64,000 nucleotides of DNA from the NCBI GenBank assembly GCA_017165825.1, contig CM029378.1, positions 20,964,282 through 21,028,281 on the forward strand, written 5' to 3'. The stretch is from Hepsetus odoe (lineage: Eukaryota > Chordata > Actinopteri > Characiformes > Hepsetidae). Under the pieces are notes generated by a model that saw only the letters and a program-made list of their open reading frames with translations, was not told the origin of the DNA and made no database searches. Position numbers and translations under genes: made by a program. Below, piece by piece: positions 1-11,524 of this stretch (position 1 is its first letter; each line of letters starts with the position of its first letter).

Positions 1-519
1 GTTTCTATTTTCATTTATCATTTTGTTTATTTTTCATTCATCAGCTAAACTGTTTTTATCCTAGCTTTAGCACTTTAATTTAAACCAAAATATTAAAAAA
101 GGTATTACTACATACCAAATATTAGCATCCCTCTAGAGAGGGAATATTATAGTTTGCATACATCTTATCTTGATTCTAGGCTCTTTATTTTATACTTACA
201 TTAACAAGTTTAGAAACAAATAGGCTTTTTCCCTGGGAAAGTGAAAATATAGCATATTTAAAACTCACAAAGGTACACATTTGGATATTTTGGACAATTG
301 TCGCTCTTTTAAGGGCACCTTTTAGCTTAAGGAAACCAAAAAAAGTAGAAAGTAGACAGTGACATAAAACAGTAATTAACTGAAATTATGTTTGTTATTA
401 AGCACTGAGCAACTAGTTCACTTGCTTGTTAATTTAATTACTTATTGCACTTATTAAGTGTATTTATTCATTTATTTGCCTTTGACCATTTAACCAATTT
501 CCTAACTATTTTTCTGCAG
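1..519 (+). other. dlx4: dlx4 last intron (3' part)
   Basis: AT-rich sequence that ends in a pyrimidine stretch and TTTCTGCAG directly before the homeodomain helix-3 codons at 520. It is therefore the 3' part of the dlx4 intron that splits the homeobox after the codons for TQTQ, as in all Dlx genes. The intron start and the earlier exons lie left of the window. I see no repeat or regulatory motif of note in it. Confidence 0.85.
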
Positions 520-735
520 GTTAAAATTTGGTTCCAGAACAAACGCTCCAAATATAAGAAGATCATGAAGCACGGAGTGAGCGGACCTGAAGGAGACCTG
601 CATGGGCAGTGTTCCACTTCTCCTCCGTGTACCGGGCTTGCACCGTTGTGGGACGGTCCAGGCCGCGCAGGGGGTGCTTACATGAACCCTTACGCTGGGT
701 GGTACAATCCCCCCCAGCACCCAGAGCCCTTGTAG
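520..735 (+). CDS. dlx4: dlx4 terminal coding exon (distal-less homeobox 4, partial)
   Basis: This is the last exon of a Distal-less homeodomain transcription factor of the Dlx1/4/6 clade. A clean acceptor (TTTCTGCAG) precedes GTT AAA ATT TGG. The exon reads VKIWFQNKRSKYKKIMKHG, which is recognition helix 3 and the end of the homeodomain, followed by a 52-residue tail and a TAG stop at 733-735. The WFQN core, including the DNA-contacting Gln and Asn, is intact. NKRSKYKK, rather than NRRSKFKK, separates it from the Dlx2/3/5 clade. KYKKIMKHG together with a GxYM...GWY tail fits Dlx4 better than Dlx1 or Dlx6. Position supports this: it faces dlx3 convergently with about 8 kb between stop codons, as in other vertebrates. 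The rest of the protein (N-terminus and homeodomain helices 1-2) is outside the window. In fish, dlx4 acts with dlx3 in otic and olfactory placode, branchial arch and epidermal development. The a/b paralogue assignment is not resolved. Confidence 0.88.
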   Translation, partial: VKIWFQNKRSKYKKIMKHGVSGPEGDLHGQCSTSPPCTGLAPLWDGPGRAGGAYMNPYAGWYNPPQHPEPL

Positions 736-1190
736 TGAAAGAGAGACGGACTGGAGGCGCACTAGAGAAAATGTGTCAGTGTAATTGAATGTGCTGTGAA
801 TTGATTCCTTCAGTAAAAGGAGCGTTTTATATTCTTGTTAATACTTTGTCATCGGAGCTTTTCTATTTTTAATCAGACTCTTTTTAAAGTTTACTTTGAA
901 TTAAAGGATTGATGGCAGGACATCAGTTATCGTGTCTCCATATCATCGAGAGAAAAATACCACTGCATGAAATACTGCCATGCAGATATGTTAAATACAA
1001 CATACATATAAAAAATATGTATTTATTTACTTATTTATTTATGAACGCACATAAAACCAAACGCGGCATGAAGTCTAAACGTCCTCTACATGCAACAAAT
1101 TTTAACTCGTTGCTTAAATTTGTATTTTAGTGCATCGTTTATAGTCTTTTATATTTTTCTGCGTTAAAAATAAATAAATAAACAATTATG
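736..1190 (+). other. dlx4: dlx4 3' untranslated region
   Basis: AT-rich sequence between the dlx4 stop codon and a cluster of overlapping AATAAA hexamers. No open frame in it resembles a protein. The exact cleavage site is inferred, not seen. Confidence 0.55.
1169..1182 (+). terminator. dlx4: dlx4 polyadenylation signals
   Basis: Three overlapping AATAAA hexamers (AATAAATAAATAAA) lie about 435 bases after the dlx4 stop codon. They are the best candidate for 3' end formation. An earlier ATTAAA at about 902 is an alternative. Confidence 0.45.
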
Positions 1191-3374
1191 CTTTTCCTAA
1201 TACTAGAAATTAAACAGGTAACAGTACCTGTGCATGAAACTTTTCAGAGGACGAGAATCTTTTTATCTTAAAAAAAAAAAAACATTTAATTTGACCAAGA
1301 ATGTCAAAATGTTTGCATTGTGGCAAACCTTTTGAAAATGGGAAACGGCTACGAATTTTGTTTCAACTAGTTTTACAGCTTTTTCATTTTTTTTCTTCGA
1401 AAGATAAGCAAATATTCAGTAAGACTTCAGTATTCATGTTTTTTTGTTTCTTTTTGTATTTTCAGGTAATATTGAAAGTTTTCTCTCCTGATTCTATCAG
1501 CTGAAGCTTGTAAAGCAAAACAGATCTGCTTTTCCAGCAGAAAGTGGCTAAATGTCCAATATCCAGATTTTCTGTTTGAGTTTACCATTTTTTCCAGATG
1601 CTTTAATCCATTAAAGAGTAAGTATCGGACTCGAAGGATATGAATCCGTAAAAAGAGATTTCGGTCCAAAACATGAAAAGTTTATTTTACTCAGTAACGT
1701 TCATTTTTATAATAACGTTCGATGAACAGTCACTAACGTCATTTTGACCCATTTCTCCATTTCGGCAAACAAGCTATAAACTATAGTATGTTCTTGTATT
1801 CACTTTATTTATTTTTTTTTCTTTTGTAATGTGCAAAATTATGCATAAGACTTTTTTTTATATATCTGCATTATTGTTTAAGTCTTGAATCCTTTCTGCA
1901 AACACACGCACGCACGCACGCACGCACACGCTCAGAAATCCAACTCAGATTTGTTGAAAGTGCTGTTTAGGTCGAGCACAGAGCCACTGAGACTGCACTG
2001 CCTGATGAGAAGGGTGCATCCTCCTTTTCAGCAAGATGATAAATGAGTGCATTTTCAGTTAAGAGGCCTGATTAATAGGACCTTGTACTGATTTGCACGT
2101 TTTAGTGTTTAAAGAGTCTAAACGAAGCGAGCGAGCTGTTTGTAGAACTTCAGTCTCCCTCATTTCTGCAGCTGATGTCAGCTCAGTTTCGGCCAGCATG
2201 ATGAATTGCACACTTCCACAGAAGAGAACAAAGATGTTGCACGTTCAGACAAAAGCGAGGAGTCAACCCACAGTATAATTTTACTAAGAATAAAAGCAAG
2301 TCATAAATTCATTGGTTTGTCTTCGCATCATATCAAATATGGTTGGTGATAAAACGTGAAATGTTGGCGACGACTTAGCGTTTTTGCCGTTTTTAATTCC
2401 AACAGACTAACAGAGGGTGAGCAAAAATAAAACACAACTGCGTGTGTGTGTGTGTTTAAATGTGGTTAAAATTAAATATTTTTTTATGCAGCTCTGAAAA
2501 TATAATCTTGATATTTCTGGCTCTTGGATTCCAGCATTTCCATTGTGGTCATTGTGGTGATATTTTATTGTCATATAGAGTGTACTAGCACACGGAAAAA
2601 TAATTTATTTCTTTTTCTTTTTTTTTATTCTAAAAGATGCATTGTAAATATACAAAATTTTAACAAAAATATTTAGTGACCTTTGGTGACCTAATGTACT
2701 TTTTAAACAAACTGAACAATAAGACAAAAAAGGGAACGCATTTAAAGCGAGATTATATTTCTATTAACTTTTATTCCCATATATAACAGTTAAAGTCCCA
2801 TAAATTTTTAATTAAGCAGAATTGTTTTTTGTTTTTTTTACATTATTACATACTAATTGCAAAGAGAAGACGTTATGAGAAAGTGAAACATTTTAAGGTA
2901 TGCATTCTTCATATAATTTCTTTCATAATTTCAGACCTATTAAAACTATAAGGGCCACCTGCAGAGTTGTGGGGTCCACTTGACCTGACTTTGGCCTGGC
3001 TCACTCAGCACAGTCCATTCCTCTTGTCTAAACAGGCACATTACAAAGGCCTTCTGTCAGTGTACCCACCACTGAGCAATAATATGCCATGGTGCTGGTT
3101 CATATGTGGTCATTACTCACGTGCACTTTTTCATGAGAGCTCTGTTTCCACTATTTAGAGAATTTTTATTTAAAGGAAATGTTTTGGAATTAATGGGACA
3201 AGTGTTACTTCTAATTACTGTTAAAAGCATTTTGTTACTGTTGTACACATTCCCTCTTCTTATCAGATGTGTTAAGTCACACTGATGGTAAAGAGCTGTT
3301 TTATTGTTGTTTTTGAAAGATTTATTTTGAGCCTTTCACTATTAGAATAAGCTTTTTCTTTTCTAGTCATATAT

Positions 3375-3376
<2 letters not shown>

Positions 3377-3418
<42 letters not shown>

Positions 3419-3434
3419 ACACACACACACACAC
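3377..3434. repeat. (CA)n microsatellite
   Basis: Uninterrupted CA dinucleotides apart from one TC step near 3412. No gene function is suggested. Confidence 0.95.
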
Positions 3435-6113
3435 GCAACAAATCTCATAATATTAACAATCTCCTGTTCAGGTCAAAGTGCGCAAACATTGTTGAAGCAC
3501 TCACACATAAACCAATTCACTTACCTCAGTGACTGAACATATACAAGTCACCGAACCAACAAAGCCAAAAATCCATTACAGCTTTTGTTAACCTGCTCTC
3601 TGACGATTTAACTCCACTTGTGGTATATTTTAAATCTTCGTGTACCTCTTTATATATCCCACATCCCTGTGCTCGATTTGTATAAATTATGGGGCCGTTA
3701 AGTTGCGGGCCGTGGGAAGAGAGGACAAGAGTAACTGAATGCAGTGGCAAGGCATCACAAGGCAAATTATAGGCAATTTTACATTTCGAGATTAGAATAA
3801 TGGTCGGACAGACCTTTCAAATGGGGCAATTACTGACGAAGCAGATTTGGGAGAGCACTGAAGGGTGATGTTGTGATGGATGGGGGAGGACAAAGTAAGA
3901 GTAGGGAGAAAGAAAAAATTATTTCATAGAATCCCCATACTGTGAGAGAGCAGGCATATTGAATTAAAGGTACCACTTTTTTTTAAAGGTACCATAATTT
4001 TAATTATGGTATTTCAACAAAAGGAGGGAAAAACGTGATATCTCATTATTGTAAATCAATGGGATTTAGGTCCCTGGTGGAGACATGAATCAGTAGTGAG
4101 TGTTAATATTTTCAGGGTGACATGAGAAGTCTAATTTTGTGATTACTTTTGATTTCTTAAAGGTGAATAACACCTATTTTAAGCTGTCAGTATAATTCTA
4201 CAATGTAAACCTAAAAAAGTTTTTCAGTGGTATAAATGACTGTAGAGAAAACTAGAGTTCACAGTTTTGGTGATAGGAACCAGGTGTCCAATAAAGAGGC
4301 ATTTCACAAAATAATGATTATATTATGTGATTATGAACACACTGCCTGATGAAAAGATATTGACCAAAATTTGAAAAAATGAATTCATTTTATTCATATC
4401 ATTAACACTGTGTAAATTTGCTCTGCAACAACTCATTTCACATTCAATAGTTTAGTTTATCTCAGTGAGTGAATTATAGATAAAGTTGAAAAAATTAAAA
4501 AGTGCAGAGTGTGGTGGAATATTAGGGTGAGGGTGAGCTCATTTTGTGAGCATACTATGATGCTTATCTGCAGCAACTGCACTGGTGTTCAAATCCCAGA
4601 ATGCCTCTCATTTCCCTTCCATGCCCTTTGGTTTCTTGCTACACAAGGGAACACTGTGGTAAGAGTGGAAGAGCTGGCCTTATAAGTACAGCTATCAGCA
4701 TGCTCAATGTATGTTTGGCTTCTTGCTTGTTATGCAGGTGACTGGATAACACATTTTCATGGTTCCAACCTCCCCTGATCATTTCTTTGCTACCAACTGC
4801 TCCCTGGTTCCTAGGGTCAACCAAGGTTCACTGGTTCACAGCTGTCAAAGATGGCTCTCTCATTTGATATTATTTACATTTTGAGCAAGATGAGGCTGCT
4901 GAGTGAAAACTGTTCAGAAGCAGAGGTTTCAGCCTGCCAGGCTTGGTCAGGCAGCTGCCCCGTCTTTTCATAGCAACATATGCTTGTCCCAATCTCCACT
5001 GACCGCCAGCTCAACCTTCATTTTTAACCCAAGAGACTCCTCAACGTAATTTTTCTGGATATTGTTTCTCAGCAAAGGGATAAAGAGGGAGCCAGAATCT
5101 TTTTTTAGGGTACATCGAAACATAGTATCACATTCAGAGTTCAACAGTTCAAAATGAGCTGTAGTGTTTCAGGGATTTGTGTGTTGAGGGTAATGACCTA
5201 AGCTCCAAGATGACCTTGTTTGCACACACAGCAACAGAGGCCTTGGTGCATGTATTTGCCTGAATGAGCAATGTGTCCCAAGACAGCTGGATCAGTACTA
5301 ACACATTAAGGCCACACACGATGTACAAACCAATGAGAAAACTGATATTACTCATTTGGCCAATGGGCCTTTAGGAAAAAAGGCTTCAAAATGTTTCTGT
5401 TCTGAATATTATACACATATTAAATGGAATAAGGCTGAAATAGGAAAAAAAAATCCAACCAAAATGTTTCACTGTTTTCACTTAGGAAACAGTCATCGCA
5501 TGGAGATGACAGAACTAAGTGCCCTGACAGGTTTTTATGTGTGAATGTGACTCTTCCCTCTCTTCTGTAGGCTGGGTTGTTATTTAATCTCCTAGAATAG
5601 TGAGGGGAGGATTATAAGATCTTCATGACTAAGTTCGCAGCTATGGGATGCTCTGAAATGACTCACAGCTGACCAAGCAACCATCTGAATTATCTCCATT
5701 AAGCACATCATTGATCGAAGGCCTCTAACAGGCAGTGTCTTCTCCCCTTCTCTATTCCTAATGCTATCCATCTTTCAACAACCTTACCTCAGTAGACTAT
5801 GTTCCAAATTATATTGTTTCAAAATGTGACATTATCATCTATGTGAAACCACTCAAATGTTTTGAGGCATGACCAACATGGTTTCATCAGACCACAATGA
5901 CTCTAAAAACATAGTTTGGGACCATTGTGGGAAGTGTTATGGACCATGTGTAGATATGAACAACTTTTTTTTTTTGTTCCCTTCTTCAGAAATACATGCT
6001 TTCAGTGATGCCATAACAGAGAGTAACTTAACATTACAGGATTCCCTGCAGCTCTTTTTCTTCTTAGCATTTACAATGAGAAAAAGAGATTCACACAACA
6101 CACAGCACTGCCA

Positions 6114-6256
6114 CTGTCCATCCATCCATTATCTGCTGCTTGTCCCAAACGGGGTCGCGGGGGAGTGCCGGTGTCCAACCCAGCGCACACAGGGCGAGGA
6201 CGGGGGACGCACCCTAGGACGGGGCAGCACCCTGGATGATCGCCAAGCCCATGTCA
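6114..6256 (-). mobile_element. SINE 3'-body fragment
   Basis: The minus strand carries the same block seen at 12530-12630 and 21700-21840 (CAGGGTGTGTCC-like body, then GCTTGGGACAAGCGGCAGAAAATG). Here it appears in reverse as TGCTGCTTGTCCCAAACGGGG. The tRNA-like head is missing. Confidence 0.7.
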
Positions 6257-6679
6257 AACTAAACAACTACATACATTTGTGAGCACTAACTTATTCTCTC
6301 CAAGCCACAATGTAATTTGTTTATCCCTCCTAGCATTAAAATGTTTATAACAAATTAATAAAACAACAAATACACTTATTAAATTTAATAATTTTACCAA
6401 GTATCTTATTATTTTATCATTAATCCTAATCTAAAGGACTTTGAACGTAACCTTGTTTCTTGATAATTCATATTCTGTTATTGCCTGATATTATGCTATC
6501 ATTTAAATTGTAAATGATTTGATGTTTTAACTCGAAAAAGTATGGACCTTCATGTGTTTAGTTCAACTTCAGTAGTAAATAAACAAATGTAAATGCAAAA
6601 ACTCACACATTCGAACAACGCACACACACACAGATTGCTTTTAAAAGTTTTTATATCAATGTTAACATAAACTAGAATA

Positions 6680-6681
<2 letters not shown>

Positions 6682-6738
<57 letters not shown>
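6682..6738. repeat. (TA)n microsatellite
   Basis: About 28 TA units flanked by CTAGAATAG on the left and TATTCTAG on the right, so the whole block is palindromic and could extrude a cruciform. Confidence 0.9.
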
Positions 6739-6739
<1 letters not shown>

Positions 6740-7727
6740 TAGTAAAATATTATTCATATCATACCTTCACTAAATGTTCACAAGGAATAAATCTTTTTCT
6801 ACATGTCTGTGAATGTACCTGATATAGACATACTTTAAAATATTTAGTTTTCATTTCAAGAACCTTGTTAGCCTAAAATGGTCAAATGAGTGAAATTACT
6901 GAAATTAAGCTTGAACAAGGACCATTTTTGTTTTACGGTATAGTAAAATGACAACACGTTTTTTAACAATTTAAACCTGACATGGAACAATACAGAAAAT
7001 AAAAGTGTCTTTTCATGCACCTGCTTTTTCCTCACAAAGCTGTCCAACAGTGCTGTCAGACAGCACACCAACAAAAAAATGGAAATGATACATGTATTAC
7101 AAATCCACTATAATTTTCATTCCTGCAGAGTCTGAGTATTTATAAATATGCTCCTGTCAGATTACATAATTTTTCACAGCTACTTTATAAGCTTTGCTTG
7201 AGCCAAAACTCGTTTCGCTCTGGCCAATCTTCTTAAAAAAAATCAACATATGTTTTCACTAAAAGTTATGAGGAATAAACTCTTCAACATCTGATGCTGG
7301 TAATTTTCAGTTTTTAACATGCTACCCTGTTCCCTAAACCATCTTAAATTTTTTATGATTAATAAAAAAAAAACAACTGCTACAAAACCAATATATAGTG
7401 TATTATATTAGCATGGTGGTATTTTCTCATCAATTTAATACAGCAAGGTGCATGAGGGTTTTTTAACCACTGTCATTGTCCTTTACGTTTACTGTAAATT
7501 AAAACATTAGAATTACCATGCTTAGTTCTAGATAACCAGTAAATCAACTAAGTTTGTTAAATGTCTGTTTATAAAAATAAAAAAAAGAATAGGGGCTTTT
7601 TAAATGGCCCAAGATAATCTGTTGGCCGAGAGAAAGGAGGAACTGGTTAAACTCCTGAATGCTGTCAATCTCTTATTTACATATCAGATCAGTTCTTTCT
7701 CTTTTCATTTCATGCCTTTATTTTGGG

Positions 7728-7759
<32 letters not shown>

Positions 7760-7801
7760 GTGTGCATGTGTGTGCATGCGTGTGTGTGTGTGCGTGTGTG
7801 T
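7728..7801. repeat. (TG)n compound microsatellite
   Basis: TG units with interspersed ATTG, CATG and CG steps. The overlapping Cys/Val-rich and His/Thr-rich open frames on both strands are products of this repeat. Confidence 0.95.
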
Positions 7802-8389
7802 GGAGCACAACACTGCCAAAGGCTGAAAGCTACCTTCAGTAGTTGTCCCCTCCTCCTCTTGCTCCTCTCTGTGAGCTTTCTTGTTATCTGGCAACAGAAT
7901 ACTAATAAAACGCAGTGACTCCAACATGTCTGCTTGCCTGTCACCTCCTCCTGTCTCTTTGCACGCAGGCCTAACCTCAAGCCTGCTGGGGTTTAACCCT
8001 TTTCCCAAGCTTGCTGCACCAACACCAGTGCACACAGTAGCATATACTGAACTTTCTAATCACATTGAAAAGTTTATCTTATACTGGGCAAATCCATAAT
8101 ATCCAGATTTAAGATTCTGTAAGATTCTTCTTAGTACTACAGACATATTTTTATATTTCTATTTAACTTGATGTGGGTAACTGAACAACATATTTTTTAT
8201 GAGTTCAACTGCATTTATTAAACTTTAATAGCATTACAACAGAAGCACTACTTACATGAATATAAAAATGGTTCCAGGCACCATCGCGCAGTGTTTTACC
8301 TCCAAAACAATATGGTTCCTAGTGGTTCTGTTGCATTTTCACACATATATACAATTTCATCTTCCAATAGATTGTACAAATCAATATAA

Positions 8390-8395
8390 TTTATT
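8390..8395 (-). terminator. dlx3: candidate dlx3 polyadenylation signal
   Basis: AATAAA on the minus strand about 515 bases after the dlx3 stop codon. A second AATAAA lies at 8214-8219. Which is used cannot be seen, so the 3' UTR extent (8396-8908 or longer) is provisional. Confidence 0.4.
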
Positions 8396-8908
8396 ATGTC
8401 CTGAGTCTGTAAAGTGTGCGACAGCCACCCACGCTATAGGTGCATGGGACAGCTGCACCTTGTTTTTTTTTTTTTTGTGGGTTCATCTTTCATTGCATGA
8501 TAAACAATGAAATACTCCAAAAATCCGTCTAGCAAAAAAAGAACATATGAATAAAATGGGAGCAGTCAAAATAATTTAACACCATGCCATAATGTCCTTT
8601 AAATAACAAGTTAAACTACATGCCTATGTGCTCATATTAATCTGAATAGTCGAGCAGTTGAAATATTGCTGTGGTACACTAGTCGTCCTCTCCTTCTCCA
8701 CCTGATAATTGATGTTTGTCACAGGTTATTTGCGTTCAATTCAACTCAAAGGAGTTACAAGTAATAGTCAAGGGGAGCGTCGGCTGGGACTCCAGATGCT
8801 CCCTTTCAGCTTATTTCCCTTATAGGCCCTACTTCGCACAAAGCCATTATGAACAGTCTTGCTTGCATTAAATCCAGTCTTTTTTTTTTTACCAGTCCCT
8901 TGTATGGG
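8396..8908 (-). other. dlx3: dlx3 3' untranslated region (inferred)
   Basis: Lies between the dlx3 stop codon and the first candidate poly(A) signal. It includes runs of A on the coding strand (8881-8890, 8464-8476). The open frames in it are not protein-like. Confidence 0.45.
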
Positions 8909-10384
8909 TCAGTAGACGGCACCCAGGCTCTGAACAGCAGCTGGGTGCTGTAAATGCGATCCCTGCTGGTACCATGGGCTGCTGTAGTCTTCCAGGTAGG
9001 AGGGTGGTGTGGAGCTGAGGGGGGGCTGAGGGCCTTGGCCCCTACCAACCTGTCCTGAGTGCACATTACTGTCCCAAACGGCCGGGGAGGGTGGCGAATT
9101 GCAGGCCATGGAGTCACTAGCGTTTGGGCTGTGTTCCAGTGGCATCTCACCGTTCTTGTAAAGCTTCTTGAACTTGGACCGTCTGTTCTGGAACCATATT
9201 TTCACCTGTTCAAAAAAGATCTAATTAGTGATGTAGGTTTTGTGTGTGATAGTTCATGTTCATAATATCTGCTGTTAGGTGGTCATGTGAATACTTATTA
9301 TAGGCTACACGGCCTTCACTGCAAAATATGGGTTGAACTTAAAAAGTAAGTAACCTAACTGTTGTAAAATTTGACGTTGACTGCAGCTAAATTTGCCAGT
9401 TATAGTTTAGTATAAACTATTAACTGAACTTTTAACATTTTGAGAATTGAAATGAAAGGGAACACTGAAAGATGTGTGCACAGCACAGCTGTATCTATAT
9501 CTATAGCTGTACAGAGCTGTGTGTACATGGTTGTACATGCTGAGTTGTGTGCACTGGGAAGTACCTGTGTCTGTGTGAGGCCAAGCTGTGCAGCCAACTC
9601 TGCTCTCTCAGGCAGGGCCAGGTACTGGGCTTTCTGGAAGCGCCGTTGCAGTGCTGCCAGTTGGAAACTAGAGTAGATGGTGCGGGGCTTGCGGATTTTT
9701 TTAGGTTTCCCGTTGACCATCCGGACTTCAGTTTCCACTTCCTCTTTTACTGCTTGGAAATAAAACAGATAAATGAGCTGTGCATTTCACATAACCATGA
9801 AATTTGGTTGCATATGAAATAATAATATATTAAAACTCAAATGTTTAAACAGTTCATATACATCCTTCCAACAACACATTACATCATAATCAGGTCAGGG
9901 TCTTCCTAATTCCAGAAAGTGCCAGAAAGTGAATTTTATAAATATGTGTAAAATAACCTGATAAAGTGCTTAAATAAAAAAAAGGTATAGAAGGTCTATC
10001 ATTAAGTCTAGCAACAGATAGTTGGTTGGTATTGGAGCACATATATAAATGAAATGAAATAATGAATGAAAGTGACTACCCTAAGCAGACAATTAGACTA
10101 TTACAGCTACTTTAATAGCAGAGCTTGCTGTGATATTACACTTGAGAAGCATGAGTAAGCCTATGGTTGTTACTGTTAGATTATTACATTACTATTACAT
10201 TAACTTGCTTTCTGATTTTCATTAATAACAACAATAATAATAATAATAATCTTGTTATGTAATATAAATTTTATTCGGATTGACCACAAATGACATTTCT
10301 GCAGATGTTTAATGTTTTACAAAACTGCTCGCTTTTTAAATAAAAATACGATAAATCTACAATTATGGATCGTTATTGTTTTGC

Positions 10385-10418
<34 letters not shown>

Positions 10419-11278
10419 TCCGGCGTTTTATATATGCGCGAATATCTGCGAAAATTTTGAAAAACAAAACAAAAAACAAAAAAAAAAAACTAAAATAAAT
10501 GCGACAAGCAGACCCGGGACGAGATAAGAGTTTTCTTTTTTTATATGAAAATTATAAATAAGAAAATACAAGAAAATGGAATCGTTAATGTCAAAATTTG
10601 CTTAAATATAAAAACGTGCCTTTAAAAATACAAATAAGAAAGAAAGAAAGAAATGAAGGAATCAGCTTCTCCACTGCCGGCCGCTCCTTCTCGTCCGCGC
10701 AGAGAAAAGACATGATTCAGACTTTCTTCGTTAGTCGTAATTTTTTCCTCTTTTTCAGGTCCGTTTAGTTTCCTCCTTGCTGTTTAAACACCGCGCTCGG
10801 TTTTTAGTCTTCATTACTCACTACTGAAGCTTAAACAGTAAAAGCTGACTCATAATTATTAAAAATGAAGCCCCTTTCCTTGCGTACGCGAAAAAAAAAC
10901 ACCTGTATTACAGCAACCCTTCCTCCTCCCCATTTTTCTCTGAACTCCGGTGGAAATGGTCCCACCTGTGTTCTGCGGGGGGCTCTGCAACTCCCTGCCG
11001 TAGTGGCCGTACTGCCTGTAGGACGGGCTGTAGGGATACTCAGCCTTGGCGGGATACGGCCCTGCTGCGCCCATGCTGGACATGTTGAACTGCGGGTAGG
11101 AGCCCATTGGCTGACTCTGGTAGGGCTGCCCAGAGTAATAGTCGCTGTAGTAGCCCATGTCCGTGGCTGAAGACTCGGGCAATGTTGGGGAGTCTTTAGA
11201 CGAGGGGTGGCAGCTCATAGAGCCCGAAAGATCAGCAGAAATCCCGGGTATCTTCCTCTCATAGGTCGGTCCACTCAT
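8909..11278 (-). CDS. dlx3: dlx3, distal-less homeobox 3 (complete coding region, three exons)
   Basis: Homeodomain transcription factor of the Distal-less family. It acts in the nucleus on TAAT-core sites in ectoderm, placodes, branchial arches and fin fold. Coding exons are 11278-10966, 9749-9565 and 9205-8909. Splice sites are ACAG|GTGGGA, CAAGCAG|TAAAAG, ACACAG|GTACTT and TTGAACAG|GTGAAA, and the phases join without a break to give 264 residues, close to the usual length of fish Dlx3. The start is the second of two adjacent ATGs (11281 and 11278), because Dlx3 proteins begin MSGP. The N-terminal region (about 20-100) is Ser/Tyr/Pro-rich, with SKDSPTLPES and ATDMGYYS typical of the DLL_N domain. 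The homeodomain is at about 122-181: RKPRTIYSS, LPERAELAAQLGLTQTQ, then VKIWFQNRRSKFKKL. The tail has LEHSPNASDSMACNSPPSP and ends in GAVY, both diagnostic of Dlx3. It is convergent with dlx4, and itga3 lies upstream. All key residues are present. Confidence 0.96.
9206..9564 (-). other. dlx3: dlx3 intron 2
   Basis: A short phase-0 intron inside the homeobox, between the codons for TQTQ and VKIW, which is the conserved Dlx position. No repeat is seen. Confidence 0.9.
9750..10965 (-). other. dlx3: dlx3 intron 1
   Basis: Phase-1 intron between the N-terminal exon and the homeobox exon. It carries a TAA-type repeat near 10230-10250, a TA/CA tract at 10385-10418, and A-rich stretches. No gene or mobile element is recognised. 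Confidence 0.9.
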
Positions 11279-11463
11279 CATCGGTGGTGGGAGGAAAAAA
11301 AGAGCAAAAAGGAAAAAAAGATGTCCGCTCTTATGTCCTTGTCCTGCGATGGAGATCTGAAGTTTACCAAGAAAAATGTAGACGTGGATGTGGCAAAGAA
11401 AGCAAATCCTTGGAGTGTTCCTCTTGCCCCCTTATCTCGGCTGAACTTACTCCGTTTGTGGCG
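11279..11463 (-). other. dlx3: dlx3 5' untranslated leader (inferred)
   Basis: Lies between the start codon and the position about 25 bases downstream of the TATA-like box. The transcription start is inferred from box spacing only. Confidence 0.4.
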
Positions 11464-11486
11464 AAAAGCTGACTTGTGAAAACTGA

Positions 11487-11524
11487 GTTATAGGGAGACA
11501 GAGGCAGAGCTGTGATCCGATTGG
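11487..11524 (-). promoter_or_regulatory. dlx3: dlx3 core promoter: CCAAT box plus TATA-like box
   Basis: On the minus strand, CCAAT (11524-11520) is followed about 26 bases downstream by CCTATAAC (11494-11487). That puts a start site near 11460 and a leader of about 180 bases. From established knowledge, mammalian Dlx3 promoters use a CCAAT box bound by NF-Y. The spacing here fits that arrangement. Confidence 0.55.

Larger units (their letters stand above)
1191..8389. other. dlx4-dlx3 intergenic spacer
   Basis: This is non-coding sequence between two convergent Dlx genes. The open frames in it have no recognisable domains and follow AT-rich or simple-repeat composition. It contains a CA repeat (3377-3434), a SINE remnant (6114-6256), a TA repeat (6682-6738) and a TG repeat (7728-7801). 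Shared cis-regulatory elements are known in the spacers of vertebrate Dlx bigene clusters. Stretches of mixed, non-repetitive composition at about 1960-2270, 2940-3160, 4860-5060 and 5610-5750 are the most likely places, but conservation cannot be tested from one sequence. Confidence 0.7.

Noticed and set aside
7604..8099. Overlapping open frames on both strands
   Set aside because: They are created by the TG/CA repeat and adjacent low-complexity sequence; no start context, splice or domain support.
445..8908. dlx1/dlx2 (with itga6 downstream) as the locus identity
   Set aside because: The minus-strand homeobox gene has the Dlx3 signatures LEHSPNASDSMACNSPPSP and the GAVY end, and the integrin exons match alpha-3 (QRRMVGKC, IEDMWLGVTVA).
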